From Rheinheimera hassiensis (GTDB lineage Bacteria; Pseudomonadota; Gammaproteobacteria; Enterobacterales; Alteromonadaceae), in NCBI RefSeq assembly GCF_022436675.1, contig NZ_JAKUJZ010000002.1:455071-519070 (forward strand): a stretch of 64,000 bases of DNA, read 5' to 3'. The translations under genes and the position numbers were made by a program. The notes beneath the pieces are model-generated. The model made no database searches. It had not been told where the DNA came from and saw nothing but the letters and a program-made list of their open reading frames with translations. How positions within the stretch are numbered: position 1 is the stretch's first letter; every line of letters starts with the position of its first letter. Of the stretch, positions 45,679 through 55,463 are shown one piece after another.

Positions 45679-45733
45679 TTCACCGGAAAATAACGAGGCT
45701 GGCACAGGTCATTTTTCGGTGAAGTATTTTTTA
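45679..45733 (+). terminator. Terminator of the glucan operon
   Basis: TTCACCGGAAAAT (45679-45691) pairs with ATTTTTCGGTGAA (45711-45723) with one G-U pair over a 19-base loop, followed by GTATTTTTTA. It ends 15-70 bp after the symporter stop. Confidence 0.72.
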
Positions 45734-45745
45734 GCTGTGGGGTGT

Positions 45746-45769
45746 AGCCTTGGCAAAACAGCCAAGGCT
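45746..45769. terminator. Perfect 9-bp hairpin between the symporter gene and rimO
   Basis: AGCCTTGGC and GCCAAGGCT pair over AAAACA. Neither side has a T tract, so it may be a transcript-stabilising or weak terminator hairpin at the 3' end of rimO. Confidence 0.5.
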
Positions 45770-45806
45770 GGTTAATTCAGTCTCAGACTAGGTATTTAAT
45801 GGACAC

Positions 45807-47210
45807 TTAATCAGCTTGTGATGCCCATAAGTCATACTCATCGGCTTCTTCAACCACGGCATCAATCACATCACCGGGTTTAACGCTGGTTAAGCCGTTT
45901 AAGTACACTGCGCCGTCAATTTCCGGTGCATCGGCGTAGCTGCGGCCAATAGCGCCTTCTTCGTCTACTTCATCAATCAGCACTTTAATGGTTTTACCAA
46001 TCTTCGCCTGTAAGCGGGCACTGCTAATGGCTTGCTGGGTTTGCATAAAGCGGTGGTAACGGTCTTCCATTACTTCTTCTGCTACCGGATCTGGCAAGTC
46101 GTTGGCTTTGGCACCCTCTACCGGGCTGTATTTAAAGCAACCGACGCGATCTAACTGCGCTTCCTTTAACCAGTCGAGCAACATCTGGAAGTCTTCTTCA
46201 GTTTCACCGGGGAAGCCCACGATAAAAGTGGAGCGGATGGTTAGTTCCGGGCAGATATCGCGCCATTTTTTAATCCGCTCTAATACGCGGTCAGCCTGGC
46301 CGGGGCGTTTCATCAGCTTTAATATGCGCGGGCTGGCATGCTGAAACGGAATATCCAAATACGGCAGTATTTTACCCTGTGCCATCAGCGGGATAATGTC
46401 ATCTACGTGCGGGTAGGGGTAAACATAGTGCAAGCGTACCCAGATACCCATCTCGCCAAGTGCTTCACACAGTGATTGCATTGAAGTTTTAACCGGCGAT
46501 CCGTTCCAGAAGCCGGTGCGGTGTTTTACATCTACACCATAAGCGCTGGTGTCTTGTGAAATAATCAGTAGCTCTTTTACGCCGGCATTTTTTAACCGCT
46601 GCGCTTCGTCCAGCACTTCGCCAACCGGCCGGCTGACTAAATCACCGCGCATTGACGGAATAATGCAAAAAGTACAACGGTGGTTACAGCCTTCAGAGAT
46701 TTTTAAATAGGCATAATGCTTCGGCGTTAGTTTAACGCCATGGTCTGGCACCAGCATGGTGAACGGGTCGTATTTAGGCTTAGGCACAAACTCATGCACC
46801 TGTTTTAATACATTCTCATAACTGTGCGGGCCGGTAATACCCAGTACATTAGGGTGTACCTGACGGATTTCATCTTCACGGGCGCCTAAACAGCCGGTGA
46901 CAATCACTTTGCCGTTTTCCGCAAGCGCTTCACCGATGGTTGACAGTGACTCCTGCACCGCGCTGTCGATAAAGCCACAGGTGTTTACTATCACCAGCTC
47001 AGCGTCATCGTAAGTAGGCACGATGTTGTAACCCTCGGCTTTAAGCTGAGTAAGAATGCGCTCTGAGTCGACCAGATTTTTCGGACAGCCGAGACTGACA
47101 AAACCAATGGTATTGCCTTTACCGTTGCTGGCTTTTACCTGATCGTTCAAGCTTTTGGCAGCGGTATCCAAAGTTGTGGTTTGTGTCGGATCAAAGGTCT
47201 GTACTGTCAT
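45807..47210 (-). CDS. rimO: Ribosomal protein S12 methylthiotransferase RimO
   Basis: 467 residues. This radical SAM enzyme puts a methylthio group on an aspartate of ribosomal protein S12. The N-terminal UPF0004 domain has the auxiliary Fe-S cysteines C42, C78 and C107 ([29 protein letters not shown]). The radical SAM CxxxCxxC is C175, C179, C182 in [16 protein letters not shown] domain ends the protein. It has a somewhat long N-terminal extension of about 30 residues before the domain. Single gene, cytoplasmic. Confidence 0.97.
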   Translation of the reverse strand: MTVQTFDPTQTTTLDTAAKSLNDQVKASNGKGNTIGFVSLGCPKNLVDSERILTQLKAEGYNIVPTYDDAELVIVNTCGFIDSAVQESLSTIGEALAENGKVIVTGCLGAREDEIRQVHPNVLGITGPHSYENVLKQVHEFVPKPKYDPFTMLVPDHGVKLTPKHYAYLKISEGCNHRCTFCIIPSMRGDLVSRPVGEVLDEAQRLKNAGVKELLIISQDTSAYGVDVKHRTGFWNGSPVKTSMQSLCEALGEMGIWVRLHYVYPYPHVDDIIPLMAQGKILPYLDIPFQHASPRILKLMKRPGQADRVLERIKKWRDICPELTIRSTFIVGFPGETEEDFQMLLDWLKEAQLDRVGCFKYSPVEGAKANDLPDPVAEEVMEDRYHRFMQTQQAISSARLQAKIGKTIKVLIDEVDEEGAIGRSYADAPEIDGAVYLNGLTSVKPGDVIDAVVEEADEYDLWASQAD

Positions 47211-47640
47211 AGAGTCTCTTAAAGTTGGCTAAGCCGGAAAAAAGTCGGCGGATTATACCTGAATCCGGCTAAAGATACAGAGCAGGCTGTGCAAAAAGTA
47301 AACACCTCTGTGAAACTGTTTAGGCCATTAGCTTGACACTTTGTTCCCATTAGACAATATTCAACTAATAGCGTATTGATAACAGATATTAAACATTGAT
47401 TTCTTGTTGTTGATGCTGGTGCAGCTTAAGTGGTATCAGCAGTACTGTCTTTAATCGTGTTGATGGAGAGGTTTGTGCCTTTATAGACGGCTTTTGCTTT
47501 TTTCGTGTTAACCGGTGTGAATGGTTTTAAATTTAATTGTTTCTCCTGTTTTTCGGGCATTGTTCGCAAAAATTTACTTAAAAAAACAGCATGTTGCTAT
47601 GCGAAGTTGCAGTGACTATTAAAAGGTTGTTCATAACATT
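47211..47640. other. Divergent region rimO / chemosensory operon, with a candidate promoter
   Basis: About 430 bp with no gene. TTGACA (47333-47338) with AATATT 17 bp downstream (47356-47361) is a candidate sigma70 promoter for the chemosensory operon, implying a long leader of about 270 nt. No convincing sigma28 promoter was seen. The leader has T-rich runs (47495-47580) but no clear hairpin. Confidence 0.5.
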
Positions 47641-48870
47641 ATGTCTAAGACTGACAAGAAGCATAAAACATTTCTGCATGACGGTATCGTACTTAAGTTT
47701 TTACCGCTCTTGCTCGCGGCTATCAGTGCTATCTGTATATTTGTAGTTGCTCAATCTACCTTGTACTTTTTTGTAGCATCAAGCGTTATGTTTATTATCG
47801 GTGGTGTTTTTAGCTGGATATTAAAATATAAAATTGACAGTCTCGGCAGCGCCATGATGCAACAAGCTGAGCAGCAAGCAAAACAAGCCTATAAGCAAGA
47901 TGTACTGAATTACATCGATAGCTTAAATAGCATTAAAGACGATGTTGCTGGTGTTTGGGCCAGACAGATCGAGACCAGCCGGAACCATAGTGAGCAGTCT
48001 ATTATCGAGTTAGCGGCACGTTTTCAATCTATCGTTGAAAATCTTGAAGAAACAGTTCGATTATCTGATTCTGGTCAACAAAGTAACGGTCAACCCCATG
48101 CAATTGCTGTGTTGCAAAGCAGTTCTGACAGACTATATGCCATGTTGGCATCGTTAAAGGACGCGATGAGCAATCGCGATACTCTGCTACAACAGGTTGG
48201 ACAACTTGTTAGTTATATTGATGATTTAAAGAATATGGCTACTGCCGTTGCCAATATTGCTGATCAAACTAACTTACTGGCATTAAATGCAGCAATCGAA
48301 GCTGCCAGAGCAGGTGAAAGCGGCCGTGGTTTTTCTGTTGTTGCTGCAGAAGTCAGGGTCTTGTCAAATCGCTCCGGTGAAACCGGACGCCGTATCAGTG
48401 ATACCGTTAATACTATTAGTACCGCTATAGCCGGTGCTTTTTCATCTGCAGAGCGCTTTGCCAGCCAGGATGTGTCCCGTGTCGCCAATGCCGAGAAGGA
48501 TATCAATACAGTACTGGACGATTTCAGGTTGCTGACAGAGCACTTAAATGCCTCTGCCGATGAATTACGTAATGCAAGTATTAGTATTAAAACTGAAATA
48601 TCTCAGTCTTTGGTACATTTACAGTTTCAGGACCGGGTAAGTCAGATCCTCAGTCATGTACGCGACAACATTATGTTGTTTCCAACTGCATTTGAACAAA
48701 GTGCAACCTTGTTTCAACAGCAAGAGAAGCTAATACCGGTTGACTGGACAGATTTACTGGAAGAGCTTAAACAGTCTTACGCTACTGAAGAAGAGCTGGC
48801 AAACCATGGCCAGTCGGCGGGCAACAAGGCAAATAGTGCTGATAGTTCAGATGATATCGTTTTTTTTTAA
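47641..48870 (+). CDS. Membrane-anchored methyl-accepting protein without periplasmic sensor
   Basis: 409 residues. Two adjacent helices (about 18-40 and 43-61) are joined by only a few residues, so no periplasmic sensor exists. A coiled coil follows, then the signalling tip [19 protein letters not shown]. The C-terminal half is short and carries [17 protein letters not shown], a signature of receptors found in accessory chemosensory clusters. No HAMP is obvious. First gene of the nine-gene operon; it probably senses a cytoplasmic or membrane cue for the CheA encoded here. Confidence 0.88.
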   Translation: MSKTDKKHKTFLHDGIVLKFLPLLLAAISAICIFVVAQSTLYFFVASSVMFIIGGVFSWILKYKIDSLGSAMMQQAEQQAKQAYKQDVLNYIDSLNSIKDDVAGVWARQIETSRNHSEQSIIELAARFQSIVENLEETVRLSDSGQQSNGQPHAIAVLQSSSDRLYAMLASLKDAMSNRDTLLQQVGQLVSYIDDLKNMATAVANIADQTNLLALNAAIEAARAGESGRGFSVVAAEVRVLSNRSGETGRRISDTVNTISTAIAGAFSSAERFASQDVSRVANAEKDINTVLDDFRLLTEHLNASADELRNASISIKTEISQSLVHLQFQDRVSQILSHVRDNIMLFPTAFEQSATLFQQQEKLIPVDWTDLLEELKQSYATEEELANHGQSAGNKANSADSSDDIVFF

Positions 48871-48885
48871 GGAGACTAATCGGTT

Positions 48886-49254
48886 ATGGCAAAGACTATT
48901 ATGATAGTGGACGACTCCGCCTCTTTGCGTCAGGTGGTTTCTATCGCACTAAAAGGGGCGGGCTATGATGTTATTGAAGGCTGTGATGGCAAAGATGCGC
49001 TAAGCAAGCTAACCGGGCAGAAAGTAAGCCTGATTGTTAGTGATGTGAATATGCCCAATATGGACGGCATTACTATGGTGCAGGAAATTAAGAAGCTACC
49101 CGCCTACAAATTTACCCCTATTATCATGCTTACCACTGAATCTTCCGATGGTAAAAAAGCTGCGGGGCAGGCTGCCGGTGCAAAAGCCTGGATGGTTAAA
49201 CCTTTCAAACCAGAGCAATTGTTAATGGCCGTGTCGAAGCTGGTGCTGCCATAA
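48886..49254 (+). CDS. cheY: CheY-like single-domain response regulator
   Basis: 122 residues, a lone receiver domain. Acidic pocket D9-D10 (MIVDDS), phospho-acceptor D53 in VSDVNMPNMDG, switch residue T83/T84 in MLTTES and K105 in MVKPFKP. It is preceded by AAGGAG. It is phosphorylated by the CheA of the same operon; whether its target is the flagellar motor or another output is not shown by sequence. Confidence 0.95.
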   Translation: MAKTIMIVDDSASLRQVVSIALKGAGYDVIEGCDGKDALSKLTGQKVSLIVSDVNMPNMDGITMVQEIKKLPAYKFTPIIMLTTESSDGKKAAGQAAGAKAWMVKPFKPEQLLMAVSKLVLP

Positions 49255-49267
49255 GAGGACGCACAAA

Positions 49268-49600
49268 ATGAACCGCAGTAAAGAGAATGCTGGCGCGATA
49301 TTTTGTCCGCAAGGGGATTTAACAATTTACACCGCGCAACAGCAGAAAGAGCAGTTAATGCTGGCAATTAATCGGAATACTATCCAGATTAATTTATCTG
49401 AAGTCACGGACATGGACACTGCAGGTTTACAGCTTTTGATATTAGCTAAGCTGGAGTCACTTCGCCGTAACATTCCTTTAATCATTACTGGCCATACCAG
49501 AGCCGTGCTTGACGTTATTGAACTGTGTAATTTGTCAGGCTTTTTTGGTGACCCGGTATTTATTCCATCTGATAATGCTGACAAAGGGGCAATATCATGA
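49268..49600 (+). CDS. STAS-domain protein of the chemosensory operon
   Basis: 110 residues, a single STAS fold like SpoIIAA anti-anti-sigma factors. The signature VTDMDTAGLQLLILAK has Thr where antagonists have the phosphorylatable Ser/Thr (D-[ST]-x-G). It lies between cheY and cheA with its stop overlapping the cheA start (ATGA). In such clusters the STAS protein is probably an output or adaptor; its partner is unknown. No cognate kinase of the SpoIIAB type is in the window. Confidence 0.9.
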   Translation: MNRSKENAGAIFCPQGDLTIYTAQQQKEQLMLAINRNTIQINLSEVTDMDTAGLQLLILAKLESLRRNIPLIITGHTRAVLDVIELCNLSGFFGDPVFIPSDNADKGAIS

Positions 49601-51810
49601 ATATGGAACAGGCATTTCAGACCTTCCTGGCAGAAAGTGCCGAATTACTACAAGATATGGAAGACAAGTTGCTGGGTTTAGAAAACTGCGAGGATGCTAC
49701 TGAGTCAGTTAACTCTATTTTCCGGGCAGTTCACACTATTAAAGGCTCTGCCGGTTTATTCGGTTTGGATGATATTGTAGCCTTTACCCACGTGGTTGAG
49801 AGTGTGTTAGACGATGTGCGCTCAGGTAGCTTCGTGTTAGACGAGCAACTAATTAACTTGCTGCTGCAATGCAAAGACTATATCGGCAAGATGGTTGATT
49901 CTATAGAAGGTGAATCAGTATTAATGACTGCTGAAGATTTGCAGTTGCAGCAAGCTCTGACTAACACGTTATCCGGCTATCTGAATAAAGTCCACAGCAC
50001 ATCGCCTGCCACGATGTTAGTTGGCATAAACGAAACTGATGATTACCAAAGTGTGTCAGTGATTGAATCTGACATTACTATAGCTAATGAAAACTGGCAC
50101 ATTTCAGTGTACTTCGGTGTTGATGTCTTACGTAGTGGTATGGACCCCTTATCTTTTCTGCGTTATCTGGCAACATTAGGCACTATCGTACATATTGAAA
50201 CCGTCACTGACGGCATGCCTTCGCCTGAGGATATGGACGCAGAGAGTTGTTACCTCGGTTATGAAATAAACTTTCACAGCAATGCTACTAAAAACCAGAT
50301 AGAAGATGTATTTGAGTTTGTACGTGATGATTGCCAGCTAAAAATTCTACCGCCTTATGCCAAGGCCAGCGAATTTATTGCCATAATTGAGAGTATTCAG
50401 ACGGATGAGTTGAAGCTTGGCGAAATTCTGTTGCGTTGTGGCACCTTAACCCAACGCGAGCTGGATGACCTATTGCACCTACAAACCTCAGTAAAACAGG
50501 GGGGGACGCATCGCCTTATAGGCGAAATAGTGGTCGCCGATGGTTTGGCCAGTTCTGAGGTGGTAACCGCTGCACTGCATAAGCAAGCTCAAGGTAAAAA
50601 AGCCAAAGAAAAACAAGCGCAAACTGTGCGGGTGGATGCAGAAAAACTGGACCATCTTATCAACCTGATTGGCGAGTTAGTTATTGCCGGTGCAGGGGTA
50701 GAGTCTGAAGCCCATTTAACCGGCATTGGCAGTTTAAAAGAGTCGGCACAAACCATGACACGGCTGGTTGAAGAGGTGCGTGAAAGCGCACTGCATTTGC
50801 GCATGGTGCAAATTGGTGAAACCTTTAACCGCTTTCAGCGGGTGGTACGCGATGTATCGAAAGAGCTGGGTAAAGATATCGATCTGCAGATTAATGGCGC
50901 AGAGACCGAACTGGATAAAACTGTGATTGAAAAAATCAGTGATCCTTTGATGCATCTGGTACGCAATTCTATTGACCACGGTATTGAGTCGCCAGCCCTC
51001 AGAGCTGAGCGACATAAGCCTGTAACCGGCAATGTAACGCTAAATGCTTACCATGAGTCTGGCACTATCGTGATTGAAGTCTCAGACGATGGTGGCGGCT
51101 TGAATAAGGATAAAATTTTGCAAAAAGCCCGCGCTAATGGTCTGGTTAGCCCGGATACTGAATTGTCGGCACATGAGATTTATCAGTTGATTTTTGAAGC
51201 CGGGTTTTCTACCGCAGACGCTGTTAGCAATATCTCTGGCCGTGGTGTTGGTATGGATGTAGTAAGGCGCAATATTGAAGCACTGCGTGGCACCGTTGAG
51301 ATTGATAGTGAGTACACCGTAGGCACTACAATACGTATTCGGTTACCGCTGACCCTAGCCATTATTGACGGCTTTATGATGAAGGTTGGTGATGTTTTTT
51401 ATGTGTTGCCGCTTGATATTGTCGAGGAGTGTATTGAACTCAATGCCTGCCACAGTGAGGGGCAAGAGGGCAGACACTATATTAATCTGCGTGGTGAAGT
51501 ACTGCCGTTTATCCGCCTGGGTGACTATTTTTGCAAATCGCAACGCAAAGCAAAGCGTGAAAACATTGTCGTGATTAAGTATGGCAATTTAAAAGCCGGT
51601 TTTGTTGTCGATGAGCTGATGGGCGAGTTTCAGACTGTGATTAAACCGCTAGGGCCGTTGTTTGAGCGTGTGCCAGGTATTAGTGGTTCCACTATTTTAG
51701 GTAGTGGTGAAGTGGCGTTAATTTTAGATGCAGCATCGTTAATTCATTTGGTTATGCAACGTGATGGCAAGGCAATGTCAGTGGCTGCTCAGCAGTCTGC
51801 TTTACATTAG
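49597..51810 (+). CDS. cheA: Chemotaxis histidine kinase CheA with MshEN-like insert
   Basis: 737 residues. HPt domain 1 to about 105 with the phosphorylated H46 (AVHTIKGSAG). A middle region (about 160-255) takes the place of a P2-like domain. Residues 273-330 hold two 24-residue repeats, KLGEILLRCGTLTQRELDDL and LIGEIVVADGLASSEVVTAA (first 20 residues of each), each ending in Gln, as in MshEN/GspE-N domains. The P3 dimerisation domain (about 344-410) and the ATPase follow (LVRNSIDHGIE; SDDGGGL; SGRGVGMDVV). A CheW-like P5 domain (about 590-725) ends the protein. It phosphorylates the CheY and CheB encoded here. Starts in the STAS stop codon. Confidence 0.95.
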   Translation: MNMEQAFQTFLAESAELLQDMEDKLLGLENCEDATESVNSIFRAVHTIKGSAGLFGLDDIVAFTHVVESVLDDVRSGSFVLDEQLINLLLQCKDYIGKMVDSIEGESVLMTAEDLQLQQALTNTLSGYLNKVHSTSPATMLVGINETDDYQSVSVIESDITIANENWHISVYFGVDVLRSGMDPLSFLRYLATLGTIVHIETVTDGMPSPEDMDAESCYLGYEINFHSNATKNQIEDVFEFVRDDCQLKILPPYAKASEFIAIIESIQTDELKLGEILLRCGTLTQRELDDLLHLQTSVKQGGTHRLIGEIVVADGLASSEVVTAALHKQAQGKKAKEKQAQTVRVDAEKLDHLINLIGELVIAGAGVESEAHLTGIGSLKESAQTMTRLVEEVRESALHLRMVQIGETFNRFQRVVRDVSKELGKDIDLQINGAETELDKTVIEKISDPLMHLVRNSIDHGIESPALRAERHKPVTGNVTLNAYHESGTIVIEVSDDGGGLNKDKILQKARANGLVSPDTELSAHEIYQLIFEAGFSTADAVSNISGRGVGMDVVRRNIEALRGTVEIDSEYTVGTTIRIRLPLTLAIIDGFMMKVGDVFYVLPLDIVEECIELNACHSEGQEGRHYINLRGEVLPFIRLGDYFCKSQRKAKRENIVVIKYGNLKAGFVVDELMGEFQTVIKPLGPLFERVPGISGSTILGSGEVALILDAASLIHLVMQRDGKAMSVAAQQSALH

Positions 51811-51860
51811 TTTATATATCAATTTAGCTAGGGCAAATAGTTACACAGGGAGTTTCATCA

Positions 51861-53516
51861 ATGAAAAATTTAAGTGTTAAAGTTAAGCTGACATTGCTAA
51901 TGGTTATAGCTGTACTGGCGTTAGTTATTATCAGCGCTGTTGGTATGATGGGGTTAAACTCAACAACAAACGCTATTAAAACGATAGGCGAATACCGCAT
52001 GCCGGCTATGGTGGGATTAAACCAGATGAAAACCGGCCGCACCGCGGCACAGTCTATTATGCGCCGCACCGCCTTTTTTGAAGAAAATTACAAAGCCCAT
52101 GCCGATTTCAGGCACATCATTGAACAGATAGATACCCGGCTGGCATTATATCAGCAAGGCTATACAGCTTATACGCAATTCCCCCGTAGCCCGCGTGATG
52201 AAGAGTTATATAGCCAGTTTATTGTACATCAGGATACCTATGCGAAAGAGGCCAATGATATACGCTCTATTATAGAACGCCTGGGGCGCAATAGTTCTGA
52301 AGCTGAGCAAAACGCTTTATTTGTCGAGTTTTATGAAGCCATGCGTATCGTTTTGCCTGCCTATGAGCAATCAGATGCTTTGCTGGATCAGTTATTAGAA
52401 CTCAACCGCAACTTTGCTTTAGAGGCCGTTGCCTCAGGGGTTGCTGATGCTGACAATGCTAATAGCCGTATGATGATTGTTACAGCAACGGCTTTGGTAC
52501 TTATGGTTGCTCTTGGGGTTTTTATCGCCCGCAGCACGCTACAGCAATTGGGGGGAGAGCCCAATTATGTTACTGATATCGTACAGCAGGTAGCGAATGG
52601 TGATATGACAACCGACATAAGACTGGCAAAAGGCGATACCAGCAGTATGCTGTATGCTTTTAAACAAATGGTCGATAAGTTATCGCAAATTATCAGTGAA
52701 GTACGCAGCGCCACAGATAATATTTCCTCAGCCTCTGAGCAGGTGTCCAGCACGGCACAGAGTGTTAGCCAGGCTACCAGTGAGCAGGCTGCCAGTGTGG
52801 AAGAAACCAGTGCTGCTGTAGAACAGATGTCGGCTTCGGTTAACCAGAACGCTGATAATGCCAAAGTAACTGACAATATGTCAGCTCAGGCATCGAAACA
52901 AGCCAATGAAGGTGGTATTGCTGTGAAGGACACGGTGCAGGCAATGAAGCAGATTGCGGCAAAAATCAGCATTATTGACGATATTGCTTATCAAACCAAC
53001 TTATTGGCATTAAACGCGGCTATCGAAGCTGCCCGGGCAGGTGAACATGGCAAAGGTTTTGCGGTTGTTGCTGCAGAAGTGCGAAAGCTGGCTGAGCGCA
53101 GCCAGGTTGCAGCACAAGAGATAGGCCAGGTTGCCAGCAGCAGTGTTGATTTAGCCGAACGTGCCGGCAGTTTATTGGACCAAATGCTGCCAGCGATCAA
53201 TAAAACCTCTGATCTGGTCCAGGAAATTGCCGCAGCTTCAAACGAGCAGTCTACCGGGTTATCACAAGTTAATGTTGCTATGACGCAAATGAGCCAAATC
53301 ACGCAGCAAAATGCCTCAGCTTCAGAAGAACTGGCCGCCACTGCCGAGGAGATGAGCGGGCAGGCAGAGCAGCTACAACAATTGGTGGCGTTTTTTCGGG
53401 TTAGTGCTGACAGCGTCTCTGGTGTAAAGCGGCCTAACAATAAGGCGTCACCAAGCGCCAGAAAATCAACTCAGGCAAAGCCCGGCACCAATGAAGCTGA
53501 GTTTGTGCGCTTCTAG
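51861..53516 (+). CDS. Methyl-accepting chemotaxis protein with four-helix-bundle sensor
   Basis: 551 residues. TM1 about 8-30, a helical periplasmic domain of the 4HB_MCP type (about 35-200: [18 protein letters not shown]), TM2 about 205-225, HAMP, and a signalling domain with [18 protein letters not shown]. The Ser/Ala/Glu-rich methylation helices are evident ([36 protein letters not shown]). A tail of about 40 residues has no pentapeptide. ACAGGGAG precedes the ATG. Fifth gene of the operon. Confidence 0.94.
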   Translation: MKNLSVKVKLTLLMVIAVLALVIISAVGMMGLNSTTNAIKTIGEYRMPAMVGLNQMKTGRTAAQSIMRRTAFFEENYKAHADFRHIIEQIDTRLALYQQGYTAYTQFPRSPRDEELYSQFIVHQDTYAKEANDIRSIIERLGRNSSEAEQNALFVEFYEAMRIVLPAYEQSDALLDQLLELNRNFALEAVASGVADADNANSRMMIVTATALVLMVALGVFIARSTLQQLGGEPNYVTDIVQQVANGDMTTDIRLAKGDTSSMLYAFKQMVDKLSQIISEVRSATDNISSASEQVSSTAQSVSQATSEQAASVEETSAAVEQMSASVNQNADNAKVTDNMSAQASKQANEGGIAVKDTVQAMKQIAAKISIIDDIAYQTNLLALNAAIEAARAGEHGKGFAVVAAEVRKLAERSQVAAQEIGQVASSSVDLAERAGSLLDQMLPAINKTSDLVQEIAAASNEQSTGLSQVNVAMTQMSQITQQNASASEELAATAEEMSGQAEQLQQLVAFFRVSADSVSGVKRPNNKASPSARKSTQAKPGTNEAEFVRF

Positions 53517-53527
53517 GGAGAATGGCT

Positions 53528-54067
53528 ATGACTAATCTGGTAAAAGCAGAGCGTGCCCTGACAACACAAAAAGTCCGCGAGGAGGAGAGCCAGTATCTGA
53601 CTTTTCTGCTGGGCAAAGAAATGTTTGCCATAGGTATTTTGAGTATTAAAGAAATCATTGAGTATGGTCAGGTAACCTCAGTGCCGATGATGCCAAGCTT
53701 TGTGCGAGGCGTAATAAACCTACGTGGCCAGGTTGTGCCGGTTATTGATCTTCAGGCTCGTTTTGGCCGGCCAAGTTCGTTGGTGGGCAAACGCAGTTGT
53801 GTGGTGATTATTGAAATTCGGTTATCACCAGAGCAAGAGCAGCATGTGATAGGTGTTCTTGTTGACTCGGTATCTGAAGTTCTGGCAATAGCACCGGCGC
53901 AAATTGAAAAGGCGCCACAGTTCGGTGCTAAATTACGGCCTGATTTTATCTCAGGAATGGGGAAAGTAGACGATAAGTTTGTCATTATTCTTAACGTTGA
54001 AAAAGTACTTTCGGTAGATGAGCTATCGGCACTGACGGAACGCGTAGAAGATAGTCGGCAGGATTAA
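53528..54067 (+). CDS. cheW: CheW coupling protein
   Basis: About 179 residues. Two in-frame ATGs lie six bases apart (53522 and 53528); the second is better placed behind AGGGAG (7 bp). The CheW fold is shown by FLLGKEMFAIGILSIKEIIE, MPSFVRGVINLRGQVVPVID and GVLVDSVSEVLAI. It links the receptors to CheA. Gap of 37 bp to cheR. Confidence 0.95.
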   Translation: MTNLVKAERALTTQKVREEESQYLTFLLGKEMFAIGILSIKEIIEYGQVTSVPMMPSFVRGVINLRGQVVPVIDLQARFGRPSSLVGKRSCVVIIEIRLSPEQEQHVIGVLVDSVSEVLAIAPAQIEKAPQFGAKLRPDFISGMGKVDDKFVIILNVEKVLSVDELSALTERVEDSRQD

Positions 54068-54104
54068 CTGTGCAGTCTTACTGGGATAGCCAAAAGGATT
54101 ATTT

Positions 54105-54917
54105 GTGAGCGCTACAGAATTAAGCGATCGTGAATTTGCTCAGTTTCAAACCATGTTGTACGACATTGCAGGGATCAGCTTGTCCGGTGCGAAGAAACCG
54201 CTGGTTGCCGGGCGTTTAGCAAAACGCTTACGGGAGTATCAGCTAACTAGTTTTAGTCAGTATCTGGCGTTGCTTGCTAAAAAAGAATACCGGCACGAAA
54301 TTCAGACGGCGATAGATTTACTGACCACCAATGAAACCTATTTTTTTCGTGAACCCAATCATTTTTCATTTTTAAAAACGCTGTTGCAGTCGCAAAGCCG
54401 GGGGCCAGGTAGTTTTCGGGTATGGAGTGCGGCGTCTTCATCAGGCCAGGAGCCCTACAGTATTGCCATGGTGTTGCAGGAATGCTTGGAAGGGCGCAAC
54501 TGGGAAGTGCTGGCATCTGATATCAGCACCCGGGTATTAGATGCAGCCAGAACAGGTCAGTACCCCATTGCGCAGACCGATAATATTGCCCGGCATTATT
54601 TAACGGATTATTGCCTTAAAGGCATTGGCTCGCAGGCTGGAACCTTTATTGTTGACAGGTTGCTGCGCGACAAAGTGCAGTTTTTCCATTGTAATTTGAA
54701 TGCAAAGCTACCAGACGTTGGCCTATTCGATATTATTTTTTTGCGCAACGTAATGATTTACTTTGATGCTGATACAAAACGCCAGGTGGTAAGCCGGCTA
54801 CAAGCGGTGCTTAAACCCGGAGGTTTTTTATTTATTGGTCATAGCGAAAGCTTGCAGGGCATTAACAGTGAGCTGAAAATGATCGTGCCGGCTGTGTTTC
54901 AGAAGCCGAAAACGTGA
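54105..54917 (+). CDS. cheR: Chemoreceptor methyltransferase CheR
   Basis: 270 residues starting at a GTG with AAGGA upstream. The N-terminal helical domain (DIAGISLSGAKKPLVAGRLA) precedes the SAM-binding domain: TNETYFFREPNHF, VWSAASSSGQEPYSIA (the usual Cys is Ser) and FDIIFLRNVMIYFD. It methylates receptor glutamates. Its stop overlaps the cheD start (GTGA). Confidence 0.96.
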   Translation: MSATELSDREFAQFQTMLYDIAGISLSGAKKPLVAGRLAKRLREYQLTSFSQYLALLAKKEYRHEIQTAIDLLTTNETYFFREPNHFSFLKTLLQSQSRGPGSFRVWSAASSSGQEPYSIAMVLQECLEGRNWEVLASDISTRVLDAARTGQYPIAQTDNIARHYLTDYCLKGIGSQAGTFIVDRLLRDKVQFFHCNLNAKLPDVGLFDIIFLRNVMIYFDADTKRQVVSRLQAVLKPGGFLFIGHSESLQGINSELKMIVPAVFQKPKT

Positions 54918-55453
54918 CAGCAATAATGAAGTGCGTCCCTGTTAAGGTGCTGATGCCGGGCGAATATCAATTTTCTGTGCAGCCGTTACGTATTCAAACT
55001 CTGCTGGGCTCTTGTGTAGCAATGATATTTTGGCATCCGAAAAAGCGTATTGGTGGCATGTGTCACTACGTACTGCCAAGCAGAAACTGCAACACTGGTA
55101 ATGATGCCCGCTACGCCGATGAATTTATGCGTATTTTGCTAACAGAAATAGACAGGCACGGTACCAGCCCGCGCGAGTATCAGGTAAGGTTATTCGGGGC
55201 TGCCAATATGTTCAGACAACTCAAAACGACCTGCACGGATATTGAACCTGAATACAGCCAACATAGTGAGCTGTGTCAAAACTGCGCTAATGTGTCATGT
55301 CGCAACCGTATTGCCGCCATTAATGAGACACGTAAATACGGCTTCACGGTGGTTGAAGCCGACTTAGGCGGCACTGTGTACCGTTATGTCAACTTTATGG
55401 TTGAAACCGGCGAGACTGCGGTAAGAAAAGCACAACTGGTGGCATTGTTATGA
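54914..55453 (+). CDS. cheD: Chemoreceptor glutamine deamidase CheD with Cys-rich insert
   Basis: 179 residues from a GTG overlapping the cheR stop; an ATG at 54926 is an alternative. Catalytic C34 in [11 protein letters not shown] and H51 in [10 protein letters not shown] are present. In place of the usual loop after GAANMF, about 20 extra residues bring four cysteines (C107, C121, C124, C129; [12 protein letters not shown]), which could bind a metal or be redox active. The C-terminal [14 protein letters not shown] is normal. CheD deamidates receptor glutamines and is often bound by CheC or CheY; no cheC is present here. Confidence 0.93.
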   Translation: MTAIMKCVPVKVLMPGEYQFSVQPLRIQTLLGSCVAMIFWHPKKRIGGMCHYVLPSRNCNTGNDARYADEFMRILLTEIDRHGTSPREYQVRLFGAANMFRQLKTTCTDIEPEYSQHSELCQNCANVSCRNRIAAINETRKYGFTVVEADLGGTVYRYVNFMVETGETAVRKAQLVALL

Positions 55454-55463
55454 GTGTCTTACC

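Noticed and set aside
47211..47640. Sigma28 (flagellar) promoter before the chemosensory operon
   Set aside because: No TAAA plus GCCGATAA pair with correct spacing was found; a sigma70-like pair is better.
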